From assembly GCA_002170395.1 (NCBI GenBank), contig NHEJ01000007.1:151441-215440 (forward strand): a DNA stretch of 64,000 nucleotides, written 5' to 3'. Position numbers and translations under genes: made by a program. Below are positions 49,035-58,391 of the stretch, piece by piece. How positions within the stretch are numbered: position 1 is the first letter of the stretch; each line of letters opens with the position of its first letter. The DNA is from Betaproteobacteria bacterium TMED82 (GTDB taxonomy: Bacteria > Pseudomonadota > Gammaproteobacteria > Burkholderiales > Burkholderiaceae_A). Under the pieces are notes generated by a model. The model saw only the letters and a program-made list of their open reading frames with translations, was not told where the DNA came from and did not search any database.

Positions 49035-49904
49035 ATGAGTTGGTTGGAAAAAATTATCCCTCCGCGAATAAAAAAGTCAGCAGGTCCGAAAAAAACCATC
49101 CCTGACGGTGTTTGGGTTAAATGTCCAGAATGTGAATCCGTACTTTACCGCGCCGATTTAGAATTGAATCTCCAAGTGTGTCCTAAATGTAATTACCATC
49201 TCAGGATTAGTGCACGGAAAAGAGCTCAGCACTTATTGGATAACGGAGATTACAAGGAAATAGTTAAGAATATTTCTCCGGTTGATTTTTTGAACTTTAA
49301 CGATTTGAAAAAATATTCACAAAGAATCTCTGAAGCATCTTCATTGACAGGTGAATCTGACGCCTTAATTATTGTTGTGGGAAAGATAATGGGAATTAAG
49401 GTAGTAGTTGCAATTTTTGAGTTTGATTTTATGGGGGGTTCAATGGGATCGGTTGTTGGCGAAAAGTTTGTAAGAGGCGCAGAATATGCTATGGCAAACA
49501 AAATCCCATTTTTATCAGTTACCTCAAGTGGAGGAGCTAGAATGCAAGAAGGACTAGTATCTCTCTTCCAAATGGTAAAAACTACTTCTGCAATTGAACG
49601 GTTAGCGGAAGAAAAAATTCCCTACATATCAATTTTAGGCGACCCAACCATGGGCGGTGTATCCGCAAGTTTTGCTTTTATGGCTGATGTGATTATTTCA
49701 GAACCAAAGGCCTTAATAGGTTTTGCGGGACCGAGAGTTATCGAGCAGACTGTTAGAGAGAAATTGCCGGCTGGATTCCAGAGAGCAGAATTTTTGTTAG
49801 AAAAAGGAGCCATTGATCTAATAGTAGATCGCAGACAAATGAGAGAAAAAATAGGTTCTCTTTTGTCAATTTTAATTAATGAAAAGAATAGTTCTTTAAA
49901 TTGA
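49035..49904 (+). CDS. accD: Acetyl-CoA carboxylase carboxyltransferase subunit beta
   Basis: Transfers carboxyl to acetyl-CoA to make malonyl-CoA, with AccA. The N-terminal zinc ribbon is WVKCPECESVLYRADL and CPKCNYHLRI. The carboxyltransferase core has MGSVVGEKFVRGAEYA, TSSGGARMQEG, LGDPTMGGVSASFAF and GFAGPRVIEQTVREKLPAGF. Length 289. Placement before folC is conserved. Confidence 0.98.
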   Translation: MSWLEKIIPPRIKKSAGPKKTIPDGVWVKCPECESVLYRADLELNLQVCPKCNYHLRISARKRAQHLLDNGDYKEIVKNISPVDFLNFNDLKKYSQRISEASSLTGESDALIIVVGKIMGIKVVVAIFEFDFMGGSMGSVVGEKFVRGAEYAMANKIPFLSVTSSGGARMQEGLVSLFQMVKTTSAIERLAEEKIPYISILGDPTMGGVSASFAFMADVIISEPKALIGFAGPRVIEQTVREKLPAGFQRAEFLLEKGAIDLIVDRRQMREKIGSLLSILINEKNSSLN

Positions 49905-49913
49905 TTAAAATTT

Positions 49914-51236
49914 ATGTTTGACGCAAGTACAAAACTTGGAAGTTGGCTGATAAAGTTATTAGCAGGTCATCCGAAACAAATTGCCTTAGGTTTGGAGCGA
50001 ATTTCAGTTGTTGCCGAACAGCTAGGTTTGCCGATAGTTGATAATCAGGTGAGGCTTGGTGGCAAGGTAATTGTTGTGGCCGGTACTAATGGTAAGGGTT
50101 CTGTATGTGCAATGGTAGAAAGAATTTACTCGTCGGCGGGATACACAACTGCTCTTTATTCCTCACCACATATCTTAAAATTTAATGAAAGATTGTGCCT
50201 CAACGGAGAGCCCTTGGCCGATAATCATTGGATAGAAGCTTTTGAAGAAGTAGAAAAGTCAAGGCAAAAGATTGAAGGTTGTAAACTAACCTTTTTTGAG
50301 GTTTGTACTTTAGCAGCTATGCTGGTAGTAGAAAAATTCAATCCAGATGTCTCTATTTTCGAGGTTGGTCTTGGAGGTAGACTTGATGCTGTTAATCTTC
50401 TGGATAATGACTGTTCAGTATTGACATCAATAGGTTTAGACCATCAAAGTTTTCTTGGAAACTCTATAGATGAAATTGGCTGGGAGAAAATTCATATTGC
50501 TAGAAGTGGCAAGCCCCTGATAATAGCAGAAAAAAATTTGCCCGTGAGTGTTACAGAGTTCCTCAAGAATGTAAGTAGTAACGTCTCTCACTTGGGCAAA
50601 GATTTTTATTTCGAGACACAAGGAAAACAATGGAGTTGGTTTTGTGGAGATACATCTCGCCATGGCTTAGCTTTTCCAGCGTTAAGAGGAATACATCAAT
50701 TAATTAATGCATCGGCAGCTCTTGCTACTACGAATGCATTATCAGAAGATCTTCCAATTAGTCAAGGAGCTGCTCGAAACGGATTAGCAACAGTTGAGCT
50801 GCCTGCAAGATTTCAGGTTTTGGCTGGTCAGCCTTTAGTAATTTTAGACGTAGCACATAATGAGGGAGCTGCAAATATGCTTTGTAAAAACTTAGACGAA
50901 ACGGGGTTTTATCCCCGAACTTTCGGAGTGCTTGGGATGCTTCGTGATAAAGATGTAAGTTCGGTTTATAAAATCCTTAGAGATAAAATAGATTTATGGT
51001 TTTTTGTAGATTTAAGTTACGAGGAGGCTGGAGATCGTTCACAGACAGCCGAGGCAATTTACAAAACTGTTAAACTCTGTGATCCAAAAATGAAAGCTCG
51101 GTGTTTCAAAAAGCCTGAGGACGGTTTTGCGGCAGCTTTTCAAATGGCTAAGGTAGAAGACAGGATTGTAGTGTTAGGTTCTTTCATAACAATCGCGTCT
51201 GTTTGGAATGAGGCACACAAAAGCTTGAAAAGTTAG
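49914..51236 (+). CDS. folC: Bifunctional dihydrofolate/folylpolyglutamate synthase
   Basis: Adds glutamate residues to folates. The P-loop VVAGTNGKGSVCAMVERI, FEVGLGGRLDAVNLLD and LTSIGLDHQSFLG are family signatures. DVAHNEGAANML is the C-terminal domain motif. Length 440. It shares the pathway with folP, 25 kb upstream. ATG 49914 lies nine bases after accD. Confidence 0.97.
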   Translation: MFDASTKLGSWLIKLLAGHPKQIALGLERISVVAEQLGLPIVDNQVRLGGKVIVVAGTNGKGSVCAMVERIYSSAGYTTALYSSPHILKFNERLCLNGEPLADNHWIEAFEEVEKSRQKIEGCKLTFFEVCTLAAMLVVEKFNPDVSIFEVGLGGRLDAVNLLDNDCSVLTSIGLDHQSFLGNSIDEIGWEKIHIARSGKPLIIAEKNLPVSVTEFLKNVSSNVSHLGKDFYFETQGKQWSWFCGDTSRHGLAFPALRGIHQLINASAALATTNALSEDLPISQGAARNGLATVELPARFQVLAGQPLVILDVAHNEGAANMLCKNLDETGFYPRTFGVLGMLRDKDVSSVYKILRDKIDLWFFVDLSYEEAGDRSQTAEAIYKTVKLCDPKMKARCFKKPEDGFAAAFQMAKVEDRIVVLGSFITIASVWNEAHKSLKS

Positions 51237-51280
51237 ACTTGGAGGTAAGGATAGCTCATTTGGAGGCTTTGAAAAATTGT

Positions 51281-51817
51281 ATGGGTGCAAAAGGTTTTAA
51301 AAATAAAAGGTCTAACGACAAAGGATCTAGCCAAGTAGCTGATCCTTTCTACGATCATAAAAGAAAATCAAGACATAGATTGATTGGCTCATTGTTATTT
51401 GCTGTTTTTGTTTTTATAATCGTTGAGATTTTTTTCAAAGAGAATCCTGATTATTTTATAAAAGATTTGCTTGTGGACGTTCCAAATGAGGAGAGAGCCA
51501 AGGATAAAATTGTTGCGGAATTTAGGAGGCTTGTGTCCTTATTAGGTAGAAGGCTGAATGAAGACGATATCAGAATGATTAAACAAGTAAATCAACGCCG
51601 CTGGAATGTTGAAATAGGATCCTTTCTGGCTAAGGAAAAGGCTTCTACGCTGCAGAAAAAAATTTCAAAGGAAGGGTATGATGCTAAGCTGCGAAGGAAA
51701 AAAATTGAGACTATCGACGTTTATACTATTAAAATTGGACCTTTGAAATTAGAAGCTGCCGAGGAACTAAGACTCCTATTTTTAAGCAGAGGCTTCTCAG
51801 TTACTCTGAGTCGATAA
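51281..51817 (+). CDS. SPOR-domain membrane protein (DedD-like)
   Basis: Single-pass inner-membrane protein with a periplasmic SPOR domain that probably binds denuded peptidoglycan at the septum. The helix LIGSLLFAVFVFIIVEIFF follows a basic cytoplasmic tail, and the C-terminal 75 or so residues (WNVEIGSFLAKEKASTLQKK through GPLKLEAAEELRLLFLSRGF) fit SPOR. The same slot between folC and cvpA is occupied by SPOR genes in relatives. The start is uncertain: ATG 51281 has GGAGG 14 bases upstream; TTG 51239 and TTG 51260 are alternatives. Confidence 0.78.
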   Translation: MGAKGFKNKRSNDKGSSQVADPFYDHKRKSRHRLIGSLLFAVFVFIIVEIFFKENPDYFIKDLLVDVPNEERAKDKIVAEFRRLVSLLGRRLNEDDIRMIKQVNQRRWNVEIGSFLAKEKASTLQKKISKEGYDAKLRRKKIETIDVYTIKIGPLKLEAAEELRLLFLSRGFSVTLSR

Positions 51818-51821
51818 CAAA

Positions 51822-52346
51822 GTGGACCTTGATTTTAATTTTACGTGGATCGATAACATTGTATTTATTATTTTAGTTTCGTCCTGCATTTTGTCTGCCT
51901 TGAGAGGTCTGATATATGAAATTTCATCATTAGTGGTTTGGGTCATAGCTATTTATTGCGCCTATATGTTTGGAAATTTTGTTGCAGACGCCCTACCGGG
52001 AGACTTTTCAATTGAACTTAAAAAGATTTTTGGATTTTTAATTCTTCTAATAATTGTTTTAGTCATATCAAAACTAATAGTGTTATCGTTAAAAGAGACT
52101 GTACTTTTTTTTGGCGGAGGGCAGATAGATCGTTTTTTCGGTGCAATCTTCGGTATATTAAGGGGATTATTGATAATTTTAGTGTTATCAATTCTTGGAT
52201 CAATGACTGCATTACCCAATGAGCGTGCATGGAAGGAGGCTAAAGTAAGAGACTATTTAGAGAGATCAATTGAAATTTCAAGGCCGTTTTTGCCAAATTT
52301 CCTCCGTCTTAAAATTATTTTGCCTAAGAAAGTAGAGGAGGTATAG
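51822..52346 (+). CDS. cvpA: CvpA-family membrane protein
   Basis: Integral membrane protein with four helices: IDNIVFIILVSSCILSALRG, SLVVWVIAIYCAYMFG, FGFLILLIIVLVISKLIVL and GAIFGILRGLLIILVLSILG. The pattern GQIDRFFGAIFGILRGLLI is the CvpA signature. Its function is linked to colicin V production and purF co-transcription, and to envelope stress in some bacteria. GTG 51822; 174 residues. purF starts five bases later. Confidence 0.93.
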   Translation: MDLDFNFTWIDNIVFIILVSSCILSALRGLIYEISSLVVWVIAIYCAYMFGNFVADALPGDFSIELKKIFGFLILLIIVLVISKLIVLSLKETVLFFGGGQIDRFFGAIFGILRGLLIILVLSILGSMTALPNERAWKEAKVRDYLERSIEISRPFLPNFLRLKIILPKKVEEV

Positions 52347-52351
52347 AGGAA

Positions 52352-53773
52352 ATGTGTGCAGTTTTTGGAATAGTGGGCAAGACCCCAGCTAATCAAAGAA
52401 TATATGATGCGCTTTTATTAATGCAGCACAGAGGACAGGACGCTGCTGGAATTGTAACTGCTTCAGAGAAAAAAATTAGTGTGGTGAGGGGTGAAGGCTT
52501 GGTTAAAGACGTTTTTAGAACTAGAGATATGAGAAATCTTTCTGGTTCAATTGGGATCGGTCATTGCAGGTATCCTACCGCCGGTAAATCGGATAACAAG
52601 GAAGAGGCGCAACCTTTTTATGTAAACGCTCCTTTTGGGATTGCCTTGGGTCACAATGGTAATTTGACTAATTCATTAGAATTACGAGAAGATATGGTTC
52701 AAAGGGATCAACGACACATTAATACTGACTCGGATTCAGAAGTTTTATTAAATGTTTTCGCTCATGAGATGCAAAGGCATTCCCGCAGTGTAAATGTAGA
52801 TTCGGGCCTTATTTTTAAAGCTGTTGCTGCCTTATATTTAAGAGTCCGAGGAGCTTATGCTTGTGTTGCAATGATTCCTGGATTTGGCGTTATTGGATTT
52901 AGAGATCCATGGGGTATAAGGCCATTAGTAATTGGAAAAATGCAGACCGAAAGTGGTATTGAATGGGCTATAGCTTCTGAGTCTGTCGCTCTTCAAGGAC
53001 TTGGGTTTACCTTAGAGAGGGATGTATTACCTGGCGAGTGTATTGTTTTAACCATCGATGGAAAACTCAAGTCAAAGGTGTGCTCCATAGGTAGCTCTGC
53101 AAACCCATGTATTTTTGAATATGTATATTTTGCCCGGCCGGACTCTTTAATAGATGGAGTCTCAGTTTATGACGCCAGGTTGAAGATGGGAAGAAGTTTA
53201 GCTGAAAAAGTTAAACTTGAGATCGGGAGTAATGATATTGATGTGGTTATTCCGGTCCCCGATTCAAGTAGACCTGCTGCCTTAGAATTAGCGCTTAATT
53301 TAAATATTCCTTATCGAGAAGGGTTTATAAAAAATAGGTATGTGGGACGGACATTCATTATGCCAGGGCAGGAGGTCAGACAGAGGTCCGTGAGACAGAA
53401 ACTTAATGCTATAGGTTCAGAGTTCAAGGGCAGAAGTGTTTTGATTGTTGATGATTCAGTAGTCAGGGGTACTACTAGTAAACAAATAATTCAGATGGCC
53501 AGAGAAGCTGGTGCTAAGAGAGTATCCTTTGCATCTGCCTCTCCTCCTGTGAGATATCCTAATGTATATGGAATTGATATGCCGACGAGAAATGAATTGA
53601 TAGCCTATGGCCGTTCCATTGGACAGATTGAAAGGGCACTTCAGGTTGACAAATTAATATTTCAGGATTTAAGTGCTTTGGTGAATGATGTATTATCTTT
53701 CAACAAAAAGTTAGACGGATTAGAAGCCTCTTGTTTTGATGGAAATTACGTAACTGGCGACATATTCGTATAA
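52352..53773 (+). CDS. purF: Amidophosphoribosyltransferase
   Basis: First committed step of purine synthesis: transfers glutamine nitrogen to PRPP. The N-terminal nucleophile cysteine is residue 2 (MCAVFGIVG), so start removal of Met is expected. LLMQHRGQDAAGI, HNGNLTN, the PRPP loop VLIVDDSVVRGTTSKQII and PDSSRPAALELAL are conserved. Length 473, slightly short of E. coli (505). It ends the 19-gene run and faces dnaE2 tail to tail. Confidence 0.97.
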   Translation: MCAVFGIVGKTPANQRIYDALLLMQHRGQDAAGIVTASEKKISVVRGEGLVKDVFRTRDMRNLSGSIGIGHCRYPTAGKSDNKEEAQPFYVNAPFGIALGHNGNLTNSLELREDMVQRDQRHINTDSDSEVLLNVFAHEMQRHSRSVNVDSGLIFKAVAALYLRVRGAYACVAMIPGFGVIGFRDPWGIRPLVIGKMQTESGIEWAIASESVALQGLGFTLERDVLPGECIVLTIDGKLKSKVCSIGSSANPCIFEYVYFARPDSLIDGVSVYDARLKMGRSLAEKVKLEIGSNDIDVVIPVPDSSRPAALELALNLNIPYREGFIKNRYVGRTFIMPGQEVRQRSVRQKLNAIGSEFKGRSVLIVDDSVVRGTTSKQIIQMAREAGAKRVSFASASPPVRYPNVYGIDMPTRNELIAYGRSIGQIERALQVDKLIFQDLSALVNDVLSFNKKLDGLEASCFDGNYVTGDIFV

Positions 53774-53783
53774 AAAAAATATA

Positions 53784-56700
53784 CTAGTGAAAATCTCTCG
53801 ACCTCCAAGCTAAGTTACAGAATATTTTTAATAGTATTTCAGACTTATCCCAAAGGAAATCAATAGTTATGCTTGAGCGTTGGCCCGAAAGATCTTGCGA
53901 AGAGCTTTTCCCAGACTGCCATCTTCCAATTACTGTAATTAGTTTAGAGTTACAAATAATGTATTCAAATTTTTCAGATAAATATTTTGGGATAATTAAA
54001 TTTAATGTATCGGTTTCATCTTCAATCGTTAAAAAGATTACTCCTTTAGCAGCTGATGGTTTTTGTCGATGGGTTATTAAACCGCTAGTTTTAATAGTCT
54101 TTATTTCTGAAGACTTTTTTTGTTCTGCAATAGTTTTTGTACCTAGCAAATTTCTAACATATGTTAGAGGATGCTTTGTAAGACTAAATCCTAGATTATT
54201 ATAATCAGCTAACAAAAGTTCTACCTCACTAGGTTTTGGTAGTGCATTTGGTTTTATTTCTGATTCCATTAAATGACATTGTTTTAGTAATCCCGTGAAT
54301 TTCTGATAGCCTGTCGCTTCCCAGCTAGCTTCATACCTGTTTTTATGTAGACTTTCTAAGGCTCCAGAATTGGCAAGAATTTTTAGTTCATATTTACCTA
54401 AGTCTGCTCGATTTGCTAAATCGGTAATAGACTTATAACTACCATTTTTTCTTCCATTCTCAATTCTAAACATAGTTTCTTTTGGAAGTTTTGAAATTTG
54501 GTTAAGGCCTATTCGAACAGGAAATAGATTATTTATTTTTAAAGTTGGATTACTATCAAACTCTAAAGTAGTCTCTACGGAGCTATTTTGTATATCTACA
54601 GGCAAAATCTTTACCTCATGATTTTTTGCATCACGTATTAATTGTGAAGTAGCATAAAATCCTAATGGTTGAGAGTTTAGAAGGGATGCTAAGAATACAT
54701 CTGGATGATAGTTTTTTATCCAACTACTGGCATATACTAGTGAAGCAAAGCTAGCCGCATGCGATTCTGGAAAACCATATTCCCCAAACCCTTCAATTTG
54801 TAAAAAAGTTTCCTCAGCAAATTTTTTTGAATACCCTTTCGCTAACATTCCACTAATAATACGAGTATAAAAGGAGTTGAGTTCGCTATTCTTTTTCCAT
54901 GCAGCCATAGACCTCCTCAGTTGATCAGCTTCCCCTGGAGTAAAATCAGCAGCTAAAATGGCAAGCTGCATTACTTGCTCTTGAAATATTGGAACACCGA
55001 GTGTTCGACTGAGAGCATTCTCTATTTCTTTAGTTGGGTATTGAATAGTTTCTTGACTATTTCTTCTTTGTAAATAAGGGTGTATCATGCCCCCTTTAAT
55101 AGGGCCTGGCCGTACTATAGCAACTTCAATTACTAAATCATAAAAACATTTTGGTTTTAGTCTTGGTAACATTGACATTTGAGCCCTTGATTCAATCTGA
55201 AAAACTCCAATTGTATCTGCTCTTGAAATCATTGAATAAGTGGATTGATCATCAGGTGGTATGTCTTGAATTGAAAAAGAATAGTTATTGGTTTCTATTT
55301 GACACAATTTTTTTTCTATAAGCTTAAGCGATCTGCGGATTGCGGATAACATTCCCAGTGCAAGTATATCTACTTTTAAAAGGCCTAAAATGTTAATATC
55401 ATTTTTATCCCACTGAATGACTTGCCGATTTTTCATTGCAGTGTTTTCTATGGGTACAATTTTCGATAAAGGCTGTTCACTTATAACAAAACCTCCTACA
55501 TGCTGGGATAAGTGCCTTGGAAATCCAATTATTTCTGTTATTAAATGTAACCATAGTTTAACTTTTTTAGAATCATTGAGCAGATTTACTTTTTCGGTGA
55601 AGAATCTATTTTCATTAACTAACATATTTGCAATTTGTTCAAGATTGTCGTCTTTCTTTCTAAATTTTTGATGATTTGATAGTAGTTTATTAATGAGTAG
55701 TGGATTTATAGACAATGCTTTCCCAACATCTCTTATGGCCGATTTATATTTATAACAAATTATCGATGCTGCAAGGGCAGCTCTGCTCAAGCCATATTTC
55801 CTGTGAATGTATTGAATTACTTCTTCTCTTCTTTGATGTTCAAAGTCAATATCTATGTCCGGAGGCTCATTTCGTTCTTTTGATATAAATCTTGCAAAAA
55901 GCATATTTATTTCATTTGGTGATACTTCTGTGATTCCTAAGAAATAGCATACAGCAGAGTTTGCTGCTGATCCTCTTCCCTGGCATAATATACCTCTTGA
56001 TCGAGCAAATGCAACTAAGTCATAAACAGTTAAAAAGTAAAACTCATAATTTAATTTTGAAATCAAGAAGAGTTCTTTTGCAATTTGTTTGATTGTTTCT
56101 TCTTTGATAATAGTAATATCTTTTTTTTCCTCTTGCCTTTTTTTAATTCCTTTTCTCACTAAATATCCAAGCCATTTTTTTGCAGAAAGATTATTTGGAA
56201 TTACCTCTTTAGGGTATTCATAATTTATTTCATCCAGTGAAAAGTCACATCTATGAGATACTTTAATAGTATTATTTATCAGATCCTTAAAAAAAATTTT
56301 TTCTATTTTAGATTTTTTTCTTAAATATCTTTCCGAGTTTTTTGTCAGTTTGTATCCGCAGTTTTTCAATGGAGTATTGAGTCTTATCGATTCCAGAACA
56401 TCCAGTAATCTTTTTGATGATCGTTTGTGCATTAAAACATCATTCGTAGCAAGAACATCAAGATCATAACTTTTTCCTATTTGGCAAATATCTCGCTGCC
56501 ATTTATAGTCACTAGAGTTGAGTAGTAGTGTGCAACCAATAAATGAATTATCGAAAAAATAGGTTTTTAACCATTGGCTAATTTCAATAACAACTTGCTT
56601 ATCTTCTAAAGTGTTAGGAATGTATATTAAAAAGCAGTTTGTGAATGAGAGATTCTCCAGGTCACCATTAGTCAAATTGTATGATCCCTTAGAAGAATGT

Positions 56701-57005
56701 TGTCGACTTATTGAAATAAGTTGACAAAGTTGTTCCCATCCTTTTTTATTTTTTACTAAAATTACGAACCTAACTAACTTCTTGCTCAATGAGAAGGATA
56801 CCCAAAATTGGGATCCATGAATTAATTTAAGTTTTAGTTCTTTAGCTGCTAAATGTGCTTTTACTGAACCAGATACCGTGGCCTCGTCTGTTATTGCTAA
56901 TGCATGATAGCCTAATTGTTTTGCTTGAGCTATTAACTCTCTTGGATGGGAAGCTCCTTTAAGAAAAGAAAAATTGCTGCTAACAACTAGTTCTGCGAAG
57001 TCCAA
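53784..57005 (-). CDS. dnaE2: Error-prone DNA polymerase III alpha (DnaE2/ImuC)
   Basis: Translesion polymerase of the ImuA-ImuB-DnaE2 mutasome. PHP domain: ELVVSSNFSFLKGASHPREL and ALAITDEATVSG. Palm: catalytic aspartates in PPDIDIDFEHQRREEVI and GLLKVDILALGML. Fingers: GVFQIESRAQMSMLPRLKP and GFGEYGFPESHAASFA. The C-terminal OB fold (GLITHRQKPSAAKGVIFLTI) is present, but the tau-binding tail of replicative DnaE is lacking. Length 1073, normal for DnaE2. It lies six bases after imuB on the minus strand and its codons look more AT-rich than neighbours. No replicative dnaE is in the window. Confidence 0.93.
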   Translation of the reverse strand: MDFAELVVSSNFSFLKGASHPRELIAQAKQLGYHALAITDEATVSGSVKAHLAAKELKLKLIHGSQFWVSFSLSKKLVRFVILVKNKKGWEQLCQLISISRQHSSKGSYNLTNGDLENLSFTNCFLIYIPNTLEDKQVVIEISQWLKTYFFDNSFIGCTLLLNSSDYKWQRDICQIGKSYDLDVLATNDVLMHKRSSKRLLDVLESIRLNTPLKNCGYKLTKNSERYLRKKSKIEKIFFKDLINNTIKVSHRCDFSLDEINYEYPKEVIPNNLSAKKWLGYLVRKGIKKRQEEKKDITIIKEETIKQIAKELFLISKLNYEFYFLTVYDLVAFARSRGILCQGRGSAANSAVCYFLGITEVSPNEINMLFARFISKERNEPPDIDIDFEHQRREEVIQYIHRKYGLSRAALAASIICYKYKSAIRDVGKALSINPLLINKLLSNHQKFRKKDDNLEQIANMLVNENRFFTEKVNLLNDSKKVKLWLHLITEIIGFPRHLSQHVGGFVISEQPLSKIVPIENTAMKNRQVIQWDKNDINILGLLKVDILALGMLSAIRRSLKLIEKKLCQIETNNYSFSIQDIPPDDQSTYSMISRADTIGVFQIESRAQMSMLPRLKPKCFYDLVIEVAIVRPGPIKGGMIHPYLQRRNSQETIQYPTKEIENALSRTLGVPIFQEQVMQLAILAADFTPGEADQLRRSMAAWKKNSELNSFYTRIISGMLAKGYSKKFAEETFLQIEGFGEYGFPESHAASFASLVYASSWIKNYHPDVFLASLLNSQPLGFYATSQLIRDAKNHEVKILPVDIQNSSVETTLEFDSNPTLKINNLFPVRIGLNQISKLPKETMFRIENGRKNGSYKSITDLANRADLGKYELKILANSGALESLHKNRYEASWEATGYQKFTGLLKQCHLMESEIKPNALPKPSEVELLLADYNNLGFSLTKHPLTYVRNLLGTKTIAEQKKSSEIKTIKTSGLITHRQKPSAAKGVIFLTIEDETDTLNLIIPKYLSEKFEYIICNSKLITVIGRWQSGKSSSQDLSGQRSSITIDFLWDKSEILLKIFCNLAWRSRDFH

Positions 57006-57011
57006 CTTTAT

Positions 57012-58391
57012 TTATCCAAATATTCCTTGTAAATACCAACTTTTGTCTGGTGTTCTAAAAACCCAGATTCTTTTTTTTTCTTTTGTTTCAGCTATAAAAT
57101 AGTCTCTTCTGATTGGGTTTTTAGTCCACCAGTTTGCTTCTATTCGCTCCGGTCCTCCCTGAAAAATCAATATACCTTCATATAGCGGAATATTATTCTT
57201 TACTTCAAGTTTTAGCGGTGATTCAAGTAACCAGGTAAGATTTTGATGTTCATTCGGTATTAAGAGTTTCTCTTGGCTAGTATTACTAGTTACGGGGGTT
57301 TGAACCATCTTTAATTCTGGAGCATAGTCGTCTCTCATTGAGTAACAATAAATTTTTTCTTCGCCGATTCTCGATTCGATAATATCAAAAAGTTCATTTA
57401 AAGATTTTTTACTTCCGTTTGTCGGAGTAAAAAAATCATTAGATTTGACTCTTAGTATTTCTATCCTTGGAATCATAAAGACTATTTTTTCAATAGGATG
57501 AAGAATTGCAGTGTAGTTGATTTTATTTATGAATATGGAAAGAAACTTATTAGCACTTTGTGTTGGTTCCGATAAATCTATAGATATAGTTTGGTTTTTT
57601 TCTTGAGATTCTCCTGGTTTTTTAGTTGAAATTAGATCAATTTTTATAGTCTGTATTTCATAGTAGTTTTGTTTCATCCATAAAAGTATTTTATTCAAAG
57701 AATAATTTATTGTTGATATAAAACTTTTCAACGTGTTAACTTGATCGTTTAAAGGAAACTCTTCCTCGTAAAATATTAGGTTAGTATGATATTTATGCTT
57801 ATTATCATCCAAGTCAAATGATCTATCTACAGCTCTAATCAGATCTTTGCCAAATCTTAGCATTGCTCCTTTCTTAGGCAAGATCATCATTTGGCTAATT
57901 GTTTTTATTCCTAATTGAAATAGTGTTTCCAGAGAAGAGTGGGCTTCTAAAATACTTTGCATTCGAGTTTTTTTTATTCTTTTAAACATTTCCGCTTTAC
58001 TTAATATGACAGTTTTTGAGTTTCTTGGGCTTTCCAAACAAATCCATTCGCTAGCATAAGGAGTTAGACTTACTCCAATTTTAAAGTAGTATTTATCTCT
58101 TTGCTGCTTATGGTTTGTGATTGAATGTTTATTTATTATTTCTATTATTTCTTGGTTAAGAAATTTTAAAATATTGGAAAGTCCTTTGCGTAGCTTTAGT
58201 ACTGTTGATACTTCAAGAAGAATCATTTGGCTAACTTTACTCTTATAAACCTTTGGAGTTATTCCTAGACTTAACTTAATAATCTGTTTATTAATTTCAC
58301 TTGGTTTTTTTGACTCCTGGTTATTTGTTTGTGAGTAACTAAATATATCTTTTATATTTTTGTTTGTTACTAAGCAGGCGATCCAGATCAT
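57012..58391 (-). CDS. imuB: ImuB, inactive Y-family polymerase subunit of the SOS mutasome
   Basis: Catalytically dead Y-family homologue that links DnaE2 to the beta clamp in related bacteria. The start ATG 58391 (459 residues) gives MIWIACLVTNKNI, like the MLWLAL opening of ImuB; an ORF reaches 58451 but its first 20 residues have no family support. The catalytic acid pair of active Y polymerases is not apparent. The middle part (TLFQLGIKTISQMMILPKKG) resembles the helix-hairpin-helix thumb of Y polymerases, and the C-terminal WWTKNPIRRDYFIAET resembles the ImuB tail with WYLQGIFG at the end. It overlaps imuA by 53 bases. Divergent; identity leans on context. Confidence 0.8.
   Translation of the reverse strand: MIWIACLVTNKNIKDIFSYSQTNNQESKKPSEINKQIIKLSLGITPKVYKSKVSQMILLEVSTVLKLRKGLSNILKFLNQEIIEIINKHSITNHKQQRDKYYFKIGVSLTPYASEWICLESPRNSKTVILSKAEMFKRIKKTRMQSILEAHSSLETLFQLGIKTISQMMILPKKGAMLRFGKDLIRAVDRSFDLDDNKHKYHTNLIFYEEEFPLNDQVNTLKSFISTINYSLNKILLWMKQNYYEIQTIKIDLISTKKPGESQEKNQTISIDLSEPTQSANKFLSIFINKINYTAILHPIEKIVFMIPRIEILRVKSNDFFTPTNGSKKSLNELFDIIESRIGEEKIYCYSMRDDYAPELKMVQTPVTSNTSQEKLLIPNEHQNLTWLLESPLKLEVKNNIPLYEGILIFQGGPERIEANWWTKNPIRRDYFIAETKEKKRIWVFRTPDKSWYLQGIFG

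Noticed and set aside
53774..53783. GTATA...TATAC around the purF/dnaE2 junction as a bidirectional terminator
   Set aside because: Very short AT-only stem with no T tail beyond the local AT richness.
53868..54204. Plus-strand frame opposite dnaE2
   Set aside because: Lies within the conserved C-terminal coding region of dnaE2 and has no recognisable protein features.
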